A DNA stretch of 64,000 bases from Parapristionchus giblindavisi (Eukaryota; Nematoda; Chromadorea; Rhabditida; Diplogasteridae): assembly GCA_943737045.1 (NCBI GenBank), contig CALSFV010000372.1, forward strand, positions 186,001-250,000. The letters are read 5' to 3'. Both the position numbers and the translations under genes were made by a program. Within the stretch, counting starts at the first letter, position 1. Every line of letters begins with the position of its first letter. The notes below the pieces were generated by a model. That model saw only the letters and a program-made list of their open reading frames with translations. It did not search any database and was not told where the DNA came from. Below, in pieces: positions 46,237 through 56,316 of the stretch.

Positions 46237-47031
46237 AGATGGACATCAAAGGGGTGGCCAGCTAAAACTCTCTGTCCGGTTCCACTCGGTTTGTAGTTCT
46301 AACTATAAGACAGGGTGTGGTCCGACCAGAGGGATTTCATCATTCCTTCACAAAAGCGATAGACAGACAGCAATTCAATCAATAATCATTCGAGACGACC
46401 GGTTGATCTACTTTCCCACACTGGGACAGAAAGACTGATTGGGCATGATGGTGCAAAAACATGGCGTATGGAAAGTCTCTTTGGAGGATGTCATCGACTT
46501 TGAAGAGGGAGCTCCAAGGAGTCAGAGGAATAAGACGGAATGAAGAAGGTAAGGGCACGATAGAATGATGAGAAATTGAGGCAGTATGAATAAGAAGAGG
46601 GAGAAGGGGGCTAAAGGTTGAAAAGGAGAAGGAGAAATGTAGAAAAAAAGGAGTACAAAAGAGAGTGAAAGGGGAGAGGGAGAAAGAGAGAGGATGTGAA
46701 AAAGAAGAAGGAGTGAGACAGGAAAAAGTTAATGAAAGAGAAATCTGAAAAGAACGAGTGGGGCATGAAAATTGAAGTAGAAAAGATTTTGGGCTAATAG
46801 ATTGAGAGATTGGAGGGACAGAGATAGAGGGAAAGATTAATGAAAATGAAAACAGTAGACATGACAACAGTGCGCTTGCGGCTATAGAGGGAGTAAAAGA
46901 TAGAGAGACATGGAAAGAGACAAAAGTAGGAAAAAGAGGTATACGGAAAGCAGAGAGAAGGAGATACGGACAAAAAATACGGAGAGGGAGAGTCGAGAGA
47001 AAAAGAGATATAGAGAGTAGAGAGCATAGAG

Positions 47032-47087
47032 ACACTATAGCGAGAGAGTGCGCGAGAGAGAGTGAGAGCGCGAGAGAGAGAGAGAGC

Positions 47088-47120
<33 letters not shown>

Positions 47121-47140
47121 TGAGGGGGGGGGGGGAGCGA
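47032..47140. repeat. (GA)n-rich tract ending in poly-G
   Basis: GAGAGAGAG with CG interruptions, then a G run of about 12. Confidence 0.9.
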
Positions 47141-47671
47141 GATAAATGAATGCTTGAAATGGAATACCATGCGAAAGACGAGATAATGAGAGTGTGGATA
47201 AATAATAGGCTGGAAGGAGGTGTTTTGGAGTAGGAAAAGGCTAAAATCTACAAACATCCTCTTTATTCACCCACACCCTCTATTGCTCTTTCGAGTGTTG
47301 CTACATCTTTTGGTATACGATAAACTAGATTAAATACTAAGTCAAAACAATATATAAATAAATAAATAACTTTTAAATTCTGTTTTTTTAGAAAAGGAGG
47401 AATCATACCTTTCAACCGATTTGCAGAGAGGAGTGAGGAATGAATGAATGGAATAGAAATTAGATCATATTTACATTGGAACAAAATCACATCGTTAATA
47501 TTTATGTGAAATTACCGTGTGTGAAAAGACACGTACAGCAGTGTTCAAAGCAAATTTTATCTAAATAACCGTAACACGGGGAATCGATCGATAACTGACT
47601 ATAAAATAAAATCGATAATATATGACGGTGATCAATAATCGCTAACTGTCATTCTATCAATCAATAAATTA

Positions 47672-48698
47672 CTATATCTTAGATGAGAGAGGTCCTTCAA
47701 ATGTTTGACCCATGATCGACCCAATGATGTGAAGTCGATCGGAACCGAAGAAAGCATCGGAACGACCATCGGGATGATGGAGTACCGTCCATGGAGCACC
47801 GAAACACTTAAAGGGAATAGAATTTTGATAAGATGGGTGATAGGGCAGACCAAAGATCAAAGAATAAGCGTTAAAGGGCGAAGTGAAACGTGAAAAACAA
47901 AAGATCAAAGATAAAAACTGACCCCATCATTGACAGCATCTTCATTGTGTTGTCTTAATTTTTGTTTCACTTCTTCACTTCCAATCATGGATATGAGTTT
48001 ATCCACGTTGCTCATTTTGCAGGACTCAAGAACCTGTCAAAGATCAAAGATCAGATATCGTATATCTATTCTGACCTGCTTGAAGTCTTCGGTGTCGAAA
48101 ATTCCATTTTCTTCAACCCAGAATCGTCGGAAGAGCGCGCGAGCGACAGCCTCTGTCTGTAAACAGTTCTTGATCATTGATCTTTGATCTTTGATCTCTG
48201 GTCACCTTCTCTGGTTGTTCGATCATCACTGCGAGCAATAGTCTGTCTGCATTCAGTGTAGACTTCGTTGTGATTACCTCGATGAAGTTCTGAACGATCG
48301 ATAATTTTTTTAAATCGATAATTCCATTCAATAACCTTGGGGAATTTAAGTGGGATGTCATAGTACTTTGCAAGTCGTGTCACATCTCGTCCCAAATAGG
48401 GAGCCTGGAAAGATCGCAAGATCAACGAAGATGTTGGAAGAGATCAAAGATCAAAGATCAAACCTTGGCGGGACAAGCTAGTGCTGGAGGCTTATTATTG
48501 GCCATCTTCATAACATGACCGAGACAGAAAGGTTTGAGTTTGACGTCCATCGACCATTTAGTACGGTATCGAAGTAGACTCTGAAATATTATGGATCATA
48601 GATCAAAGATCAAAGATCAAAGATCAAACCTCGAATCCTATGAATGAATAGGGCGAGATTACGTCGAAGTAGAAGTCGATGGCGTACTTGCCGGCCAT
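47672..48698 (-). CDS. Glutathione S-transferase kappa, copy C
   Basis: Minus-strand exons: 48698-48630, 48580-48464, 48404-48336, 48289-48206, 48156-48076, 48033-47923, 47806-47672 (TAG). They sum to 666 nt, or 221 aa. It starts MAGKYAIDFYFDVISPYSFI, with the catalytic-type Ser in SPYS and GSH contact FGSDRLH. It is the most compact and most diverged of the three (for example KPFCLGHVMKMANNKPPALA, where A and B have KPICLGGLF). The C-terminus is SSKI, a plausible type 1 peroxisomal targeting signal that A and B lack, so a peroxisomal location is inferred. Most introns carry GATCAAA heptamers. An acceptor-like TTTTGAAG lies just upstream of the ATG. Confidence 0.92.
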
Positions 48699-48737
48699 GA
48701 CTTCAAAAGAATATTATTAAAATTAAATATTATAATA

Positions 48738-49244
48738 CAGTCCCGCAGAATCGCCGCCTTAACAGGCGTCACGCCACGTCACGCGACGTGACGCCTTGAT
48801 CGCCATGTTGTTTTCTGCTCAACTGTAAGTGTTTTAGGTGTCTCAAATACGTTTTTGATAAGCTATTCGGTCATATGCAGATAATGCACATGAGAAAAGA
48901 ATAGAAAATTATTTTTAAATTAATGAAAATTTATTTTTAAAATATTCAGTGGTGTCGTGTAATACCGAAATTCTCAATTATCGATTGGGAAAATGAAGAA
49001 ATACAGTAGTACACCACTAAACGGTATTGCCGTGCCATATTTTAAAAATTAATTTTCATTAATTTAAAAATAATTTTCTAATCTTTTCTCATGTGCATTA
49101 TATGCATATGACCGAATAGCTTATCAAAAACGTATTTGAGACACCTAAAACACTTACAGTTGAGCAGAAAACAGCATGGCGATCAAGGCGTCACGCCGCG
49201 TGACGTGGCGTGACGCCTGTTAAGGCGGCGATTCTGCGGGACTG
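48738..49244. mobile_element. Tc1/mariner-like palindromic MITE
   Basis: 507 bp, from CAGTCCCGCAGAATCGCCGC to the inverse, with TA at 48736-48737 and 49245-49246. The arms pair over about 200 bp each. They carry a nested smaller palindrome of CGTCACG/CGTGACG units. It begins 40 bp upstream of the GSTK-C start codon. Confidence 0.87.
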
Positions 49245-49552
49245 TATTATGTAGTAACATAAATTGCAGGTAACAGAGTAAGCATGGAGGGTTGTGAAGG
49301 CAGCATGGTGATAATGCAATGATAGTGGTATTGTACTCAAGATTTGTAGTTTGTAGGACAAATCACACGTGGTCCGAGAGGTAAAAGGAAGTGAGAGAGT
49401 GGCAAGTGAGAGACAAAAAGAAGTGAGAGTGCAGAGTGAGAGAGATAAGAGAGACTGAGAGAGTGCTTACAAATGGGTAGGTTGAACAGTGAACGAAGAA
49501 GAGTGATGAGATGTACTGAAAGAATAGAAGCCATGGTCAAGACTATTGTTGA

Positions 49553-49680
49553 ATTATATTAATAATATTATTCGATGTACAAGTATAGGTTTGCATGTGC
49601 TTTAAATGGAAATTCAAAAAGGTATATAGTTTAGCTAATAATGTGCATGATGGTGTTTCGGTCGCTACATCTAATAAATG
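49553..49680. repeat. AT-rich dispersed repeat, inverse orientation
   Basis: TTCGATGTACAAGTATAGGT and GCATGTGCTTTAAATGG, then GGTGTTTCGGTCGCTACATC. It matches the copy at 30107 over its full length with substitutions. Confidence 0.6.
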
Positions 49681-51434
49681 ATTTGAACTACTACCTCACG
49701 ATAAACGACGAAAGGAAACGAAAAATAAGTTACGGTATTGTGTGGAATTTTAGAATAAAAAAAATGAAACTTCTTGTGTGTCAGCTTAAAATTGCATCAT
49801 GATCACTAATAAGGAGTGAAATGTATAAAGATATAATTTGATGCTAGTTTGTCTACTCAACTATCTACATCTAGATTTTGAATTATAAAAAAATGTTGAA
49901 ACATCAACTAGTACAGAAAAATCCTATCACAACATATTTTGCTTTCCAATACGCTGTATTATCGCAAAGCAAGTATTGACTAAATCGAAAAGTAGTTCAA
50001 AACGTTTAAAATGCTTTGAAAAAATATTGTTAAAATTTTTTTCTCAGTACGGAATTTGCAGGCAATTCCGGTGTAGTTTATGCGCGCCTTGACGGAAAGG
50101 GGCGGAGTTAATATTTGGTTTTTGGCAATCTCGAAAACTTTGTACTTTTGAATTTCTATCGTTTTATCGCTTATTAGTGATGGAATTTCTTAATTATAAT
50201 TTTTTTAACTGTCCCACCAATATGCTCGTTCTCACCTTAGGAAAGCTCTCGAAATCAGCCAGTTTCAAACGTTTTAAAGTTGAAAATCTCTAGTTTGCCC
50301 TTTCAATATATTTGAATCTCTTAATTATTTCATGTGTGTTCTTATCTAAATGACTTCATATCTATTCTCAATCAAGTTTAGTTCATTGCTCACGTACTGG
50401 AGTAGGCACCGAGTACAACAAAAAAGTGACACGTTGGCACAATTGTTCCCTGGTCTTATAGACGCATTATTGTCCTCTCTCCATCACATGCTGTTATGAT
50501 AACTTCGATTGTTTCTGGTCTATAATCGATATCCGGCGATCCATATTTGACCATTTGATACCTTACCATGTTTTGCTTTTAGGTTATTGCAGGCTTTTCA
50601 TTAGTGATTTGTATTTTCTAGCTGTTAGAGCATTATATTTTAATAGTAGTATTTTATTGATTGAACGATTATGCTCGATTTCTTCGGCAATGATATTACG
50701 AGAGTAAGGCCTTTTAAGGTTTCAGCGAGAGTCGTTCCTTTGTCGTGTATCTCTGAATTTTCCAACTTTTTTATCTTCTTCTCGTGCCACTTGTTGATAA
50801 GAATTTGATTATGGACCATTTATGTTGACTGTGGCAATATTAGTTATAAAGTTCAATCTGAACCTTATTTACACCGCAGACTTTAGTATGTTATCAAGTG
50901 ATTAGTTGACGAGGAGAACGAGTTGATGGGTCTTTGAGTGATATCGCTGCGTGTTTGAGGTGAAAGTGCATTACCTCCCATCAGGAACGAGTCTGACTCT
51001 GATTGTGAGCAGTGGTGTCCAAAGTACATTTCGAGAACAGATGTTCAGTCTATAATCCTTAACCAAAATGATGTCGCTTTTCCTAAACCGCGAAACACTT
51101 ATAATCAACGTTAAAGGAGAATTGTTGTCAGTGCAATGAATGATTAGTACGTCCTTTCTTTCTGTAAATATTAATGTTTCGACGAAATGTCGCCTGGTCT
51201 CTTTCAAAATATCATTGTTGATTTGGGTCAGATATAATCTCTGATAGATCGTTGTCTTCCAACGCTCAGTCTAATTGCATCAATATTCACTCCTAAAATA
51301 TCATTACAGTTATTAACCGATTGGTTAAGATCTACTTGAATATATCGTTATTTCGTTGTCTTAACGCTAATTGTCCCGCTCATTTCGTGCCTCTTCCAAT
51401 TCCAACAATATTCATTGTATTCCTGATTAAGGGT

Positions 51435-53922
51435 ATGCTCGATATCCTCGTAGCTGTCGGGTTATGCCTCTTCTCACTCTATCACTGGTTATTAAAAAAG
51501 GTTGGTCACATACCGTCTGGTTCCTATTAAGATGTGTTCTGATGGAAGAAAGACTGAATTGCTAACAGTGCTTTATTGATTTCATCTTATGGAATAAATA
51601 AATAAATGACGACAAAAACAGTAATGTACCTGTGACATTGATGCTGCTTCAAGCCTTAATAACGCAAGATTGTTCAGGGTACGTTATCTAGTTTTTGGTC
51701 CTGGTTAGACTGGGACGGCGGAGTGACGAACGAGCTACCGTATCCGAAGCGGATTCCCTCATCGATAGGGATACTGTACACGAAGGAAAGCGCGGTCAAT
51801 ATGGTGCGTTAATCGGTTTTCAATAAGAACTACCGTACTGGATGAAGCCCATATTTATAGACCATAGTGGATACCTATTAGTACGGCAATTCAACAGGGA
51901 ATACTGTATATTTATGAATATCGATTGATTTAGGATGATCTATCTCGGTTCGTCATTCACTGTGAGAATGCGGGTATTCGAAAGATCGTTGTCTATGGAG
52001 GGAATGATGTGGAGAAGATGGGAGTCGAACTATTGAAATGTGTAGATCATAATGGAATGGTGAGTTGCGTTTAATTAAATTAGCATGAATTTATTCATTA
52101 CAAATATAATTTCCATAGAGTGAACAATTGGTACCGTAATGAAATAAATAAAAATACGATTCCACGACTTATTGTTAGGTAGCTTTAAACGTACAGTTAT
52201 CTTATTCGCACTATAAATGTATGCTGTACGCTGCATAACGATTAGAACTAATTATTAGGTGCGAAACTGGTAGAACTTTATCCATTTCTCTCATGATCCC
52301 TTACCTAGGTGTGGTAATCAAAATATTTGAAATAGTATGCCAAAGTGAGGGGGAAATGTGATTTGACATTGGAATTTTGGAAAAGAGTTGAGTGTACTTT
52401 AATTATAAATTTTGTAGGAATCAAAGACGAAGATTCGATTAATCAATGGAGATACGGAGAAGATGAGGAAAGATGATATGAGTGACGTCACTCGAATCAA
52501 TATCATATCATATAAGAGAGGACGACAATGCATGGTGGAGGTGGCGAAGAAGGTATCCATTGCTGCTTTTCAGTCTTTATCGATCGATATTGGCATTTAT
52601 CGTTTACATAGGCACACAACAATGGTGGGGAAGCTCTAGGGTTACGGTAGTCTCTCAATTTCGATTTCTCCTCGCGTTGTTTTGCTGTACCGTACCTCCG
52701 TTAGTCCCGTACCTCCGTTAGTCCTGCGTGTCACTTTCATGTTTCATAGTGATGATATGACCTGCACTGTTAATATGAACTGATAATTGTTGTAAGTATT
52801 CATATACATATTCATGACTGACAATGAGCTCTCCGGCCGGAGGATTAGGGGGGAACAGGGACTTTTTTTTTAAACTGACCTGTGCATCAGCACCGTTCGG
52901 TAGTGATGCTCACAAGGGAAGTCGGTCATCATACATTTTCATGCCCTCATAATCCGAGGATCGACCCACTATATACGGCACATTTGCAGGATCGATCCAC
53001 TGTATAAGCATAATTGTTTAAGCGTAAAATTACAATTTAAGCCGAAAATAACGATTTTCTATATCGAAAAATTCTGTGAGGGCGGTGAAAATGTATGCCG
53101 GTCATGTAGCGAGTCTTCTGTTGGAGTATTTTCCCAGTGTCCGCACTTGCCCCTTTCATGTTTCATGGGGATACTATCAGTTGAACTCGTACATGAAATG
53201 ATCAATGCGTAGAAGTATGTTGTACATCAAATTCACTTAATTGTCTCCCTCTTGTTGTCCCATTTATTAAATGTAAGATGAATAAATAAATAAATTTCAG
53301 TTATGTTCTTCATCAGAGACAATTCGACCCTCCCATATCTCATCGCTGCTCGAGGAGACGATGTTGAATGACATTGACGTCGTTCTGTCCATCGGAGGTG
53401 TGCCATCGTTGGTTGGATTCCCTCCATGGCCACTCAGGTGAGGCGGGCTTCTCTGTGATATAGATAAGTTGACTGAAACCTGAAATCAACTGCTCAGATA
53501 ACAGTAGCTTGACATAGAAATGAAATTGACTGACGCCTCTTCAGATAGCGAAATATCTTTTATTTCCATATATTTAAAGTCGTTTTTTTAATATAATGAT
53601 TAGATATGTTCTAATATCCCCCAGTTCATGTTTAGAAGAACCTGAAATGAACTGGTGAATGGAAGTATGTTTTCATTGCTGTTATTAGCTCTGATAAGAT
53701 TGTTAGATTGAAGTACCTAGGTCGTTATAGTACTTTATGGCTTCGAGTTTCTCACCCTCGTATCAGATATTTTCATCTATTATAGTCTATTTTCGTTTCT
53801 GATCTTGGTATACTTGCAGAATCACCGAGTTCGTGCCACTGGATACCGTACCCCGCTCGAGGAAGTCATTTATCGATTGTCTCGAGGTGTACTCTGCACG
53901 TGACATTCGCCAAGGACGATAG
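51435..53922 (+). CDS. nus-1: NUS1/Nogo-B receptor-type subunit of dehydrodolichyl diphosphate synthase
   Basis: Exons: 51435-51500, 51678-51803, 51934-52059, 52418-52552, 53301-53437, 53820-53922 (TAG). They sum to 693 nt, or 230 aa. An N-terminal membrane anchor (LDILVAVGLCLFSLYHWLL) precedes a cis-prenyltransferase-like fold with IRKIVVYGGND, the D-V-VLSIGG segment and PPWPLRITEF. The protein ends SARDIRQGR, matching the C-terminal RxG motif that NUS1/NgBR proteins contribute to the active site. The catalytic Asp of true cis-prenyltransferases is not evident at the N-terminal side, as expected for this accessory subunit. With its DHDDS partner at the ER it makes dolichol precursors for glycosylation. 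Human NUS1 is about 290 aa, so the N-terminus is short; an upstream in-frame extension exists, but its residues do not look conserved. Confidence 0.85.
52060..52417. other. NUS1 intron, no feature recognised
   Basis: 358 bp, AT-rich, with no TIR-bounded element or long frame. Confidence 0.5.
52553..53300. other. NUS1 intron with possible decayed element
   Basis: 748 bp. ACAAGGGAAGTCGGTCATCA near 52912 resembles the CAAGGGAAG foldback end, and a partial inverse (GAAAATGTATGCCGGTCATG) lies near 53088. The right terminal motif is missing, so this may be a decayed relative. Confidence 0.4.
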
Positions 53923-55170
53923 ATTGTTGATCTTTGATCTTTGATCTTCTGCTTACTAGTACTAGAGACAAACATAGAGTACCATCACATGTTGATTAAC
54001 TTCTATATTATATGATTACTTAATAAGAATTGTACTTTTATTCTCGTCCCTCTCGGCTTTTCCCGCCCATTCTACCATTCTAGCTGCTGTGATATTGTTT
54101 CTCAGAGCGCCCCCTAACATCCTCAATTTCATAGTCATGACCTAGCCAAATGCCTTAATCAATCGATATTTCAAGTACCGTACCCTTAATCGATCGATAT
54201 ATACCGTATCCTATTCAACCGTCGCTGAACGAGAAGCAAAACAAAAAAAGACTTCTAATCCAAAATCACATACACACTCCTTGTGCACAATGCGGGTATT
54301 GGCATTGTATTAATCATATTTCCCATGAATTAAAATGAATTCATATTGTCAGTTTGCACTACTCAGAACGGACCAGTCCAAAAGATGGCGAAAAATACAA
54401 TAAACACGAAGGAAAGGGCCTTTTATACTAGACTTTTGGACAGGACCGGTGTTCTGAAGTAGTGCCTATCAGTTATATCAGATTGGTTGTTTTTGTTGTT
54501 GCTTGCTTATCCATCTTTTTTTCATTCATGTGTCACAGTCTTCTGTTTACAAGGATAGGATATTTTTGTTTATTGTTTATTGACTCGATCGTGTTTTGTA
54601 TCCTTTTCTCTCCTCGGAGTGCTATTATGGTTATTGTAACTGTCAATTGTGATAAGATAAACGTCTGGGTTATCGATTTTTGCAGGTGGTCGACACTTCT
54701 CAGTTTGATTCTGATTATTGATTACTTTTGAATATTGATTATCTAAGCAAAGCTACCGTGACATCATCATAATCATCCTCGCGCGTTTCATAATGCTTTT
54801 CCCCCATTGTAGTCTCTGGTTTGTAGTCTCTGATAGTCTGCGCTCTCTCATTTTCGCGTGCTCTCTCGTCCCTTCCCACTCTCTCCGCACGCTTTCTAGT
54901 CTGTGCGCTGACAGAGAATTATGAGAATATGTATAGATATAGTTCTCATTGTGGGACCTATTGGTGGGTTACTAAACTATCAGTCCATCGTTGTATTTAG
55001 CGCTTTTATGCAGTTCGTGAAACGTGAAATTCGCAGGTTGAAAACAGACTTGTTGTGGACCTCAAGATTCTCTAAATTCTTTCACTATCTTTCTCGGCTC
55101 GATAAGAGTTTGCACCGGCCGATACACCCGTATGCGTTTCTGTTTTCCCCAACCTTAATCTGTGACTCTC

Positions 55171-55171
55171 T

Positions 55172-55246
<75 letters not shown>
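55171..55246. repeat. (CT)n microsatellite
   Basis: About 35 CT units in a pyrimidine-rich context. Confidence 0.95.
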
Positions 55247-55249
<3 letters not shown>

Positions 55250-55627
55250 CGCTCTTTCGTTTGTTCTCTAGCTCGATTTCTCTAACTCCCCCGTCCCATC
55301 GTCTTCTTCCTCCCCCTGCTTTGTACGTTCTCGTCGGTATTGCTATACTATCTATACTACTCTGAACCTCGGCTCTTATTTATTTATTTATTTTTCTTTT
55401 CATGGTATAGGTCGGCACACACTTGTATCTAACCGAATAATGTGGTGTTCAATATTTTCAGAAATAGAGAAAAAACACTCCAGATTTCGCGCACGCCTCT
55501 TTTTCTTTTCTTTTCACAACTTTCACAACGTAAATGATAGTAAGATGTTGGAGGAGTTGAAGAATCCAATCCAATAGTCCTCCTTGTTTCGTTACAACTT
55601 TGTATTCATTATCTTCCTCATTTTCCA

Positions 55628-56146
55628 TTAAAGGCACACCCCGAGCTGATTTGAAATAGAGTTAAAGTAATGAAAGAATGGTTTTAAAGTAGGTTGTGTT
55701 AGAAAATAAACTATGTAAAGACTGACTATCTAGAGATAAAAAACGATCCAGTGTTTCGGCCCTGGTCCTAGACACTGGACCGGCCCGTGTGGGATGGGCC
55801 TCATCAGTAGGATGACCCACACAGGACAGTTTTCAAATAAACTCCACTCATAGGTCGAATAGCTAGGTTATCGGTTTTCAAAATCCGGTCAGGTTTTTCG
55901 ATTTTTGACAAAACTTGGCTCAAATTCCGGTCAGGTTTTTCGATTTCTGTGAGATTTTGGGCCAAAATCCGGTCAGGTTTTTCGATTTTTGTGAAATTTT
56001 GGCTCAAAATCCGGTCAGGCTTAGTATTTTGTAACATACTTTTCGACCTATGACTCCACTCTGGCCACGCTCCCTCTTTTTCTTTGCCTGCGAAAGAGTG
56101 TTGCCAGAGTGCAGAGTTTCAGATTAGCTCGAGGTGTGCTTTTAAT
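55628..56146. mobile_element. Palindromic MITE split by insertions
   Basis: The left end (TTAAAGGCACACCCCGAGCT) and the right half (CACTCTGGCCACGC... to AGATTAGCTCGAGGTGTGCT) of one copy are 400 bp apart. About 170 bp of unrelated sequence and the hAT-like element 55849-56052 lie between them. Confidence 0.7.
55849..56052. mobile_element. hAT-like MITE with perfect 8-bp duplication and internal direct repeats
   Basis: Ends CATAGGTCGAA and TTCGACCTATG; ACTCCACT at 55841-55848 and 56053-56060. Inside, a unit with AAATCCGGTCAGGTTTTTCG occurs about four times. A shorter, decayed relative is at about 62590-62710, and right-end fragments lie near 3273 and 17229. Confidence 0.85.
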
Positions 56147-56296
56147 CTATCGTCCTTATCTCTCTGGTTAACACCTCCACGACGTTATCAGTCGTTTTCT
56201 TCTTTCAATACAATCTGAACGAATAGAAGCGTTAATCCGCGTCTTTTTGTATTAATCAATCGATTGATTGATTGTTTCCGCCCAATCGATAATCGA

Positions 56297-56309
56297 TTTC
56301 TATCTACAG
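56297..56309 (+). other. Putative spliced-leader trans-splice acceptor of gcs-1
   Basis: TTTCTATCTACAG precedes the gcs-1 start codon by seven bases, with no coding exon upstream. Confidence 0.45.
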
Positions 56310-56316
56310 TAGGAGA

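Larger units (their letters stand above)
45918..47671. other. Intergenic region between GSTK-B and GSTK-C
   Basis: 1.75 kb with a palindromic MITE (46122-46236) and a purine-rich low-complexity stretch (about 46380-47150). The 292-aa minus-strand frame across 46379-47257 is Ser/Leu/Phe/Pro-rich and reflects the purine bias; I do not regard it as a gene. Confidence 0.6.
48699..51434. other. Intergenic region between divergent GSTK-C and NUS1 genes
   Basis: 2.7 kb holding a Tc1-like MITE (48738-49244), a purine-rich stretch (49365-49480), a copy of the AAGTGCATGC repeat (49553-49680) and AT-rich sequence to 51434. No gene was recognised. The promoters of both flanking genes must lie here. Confidence 0.6.
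53923..56316. other. Intergenic region between NUS1 and gcs-1
   Basis: 2.4 kb with TTTGATC heptamers near 53928, a pyrimidine-rich tract with (CT)n (55171-55246), and a nested MITE assembly (55628-56146). The small inverse pair GTAGTGCC.../TTTGCACTAC near 54355-54470, with GGACCAGTCC and GGACAGGACC, may be another short element. No gene was recognised. Confidence 0.55.

Noticed and set aside
46379..47257. 292-aa minus-strand frame
   Set aside because: The purine-rich plus strand yields a Ser/Leu/Phe/Pro-rich frame. There are no family motifs, no periodic coding signal, and it ends in a GA/poly-G repeat.
50971..51207. 78-aa minus-strand frame upstream of NUS1
   Set aside because: No family resemblance, no splice partners, and ordinary AT-rich intergenic context.
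55860..56040. CRISPR-like array of repeats and spacers
   Set aside because: The repeats are imperfect, contiguous and lie inside a hAT-like MITE of a eukaryotic genome. There are no cas genes.
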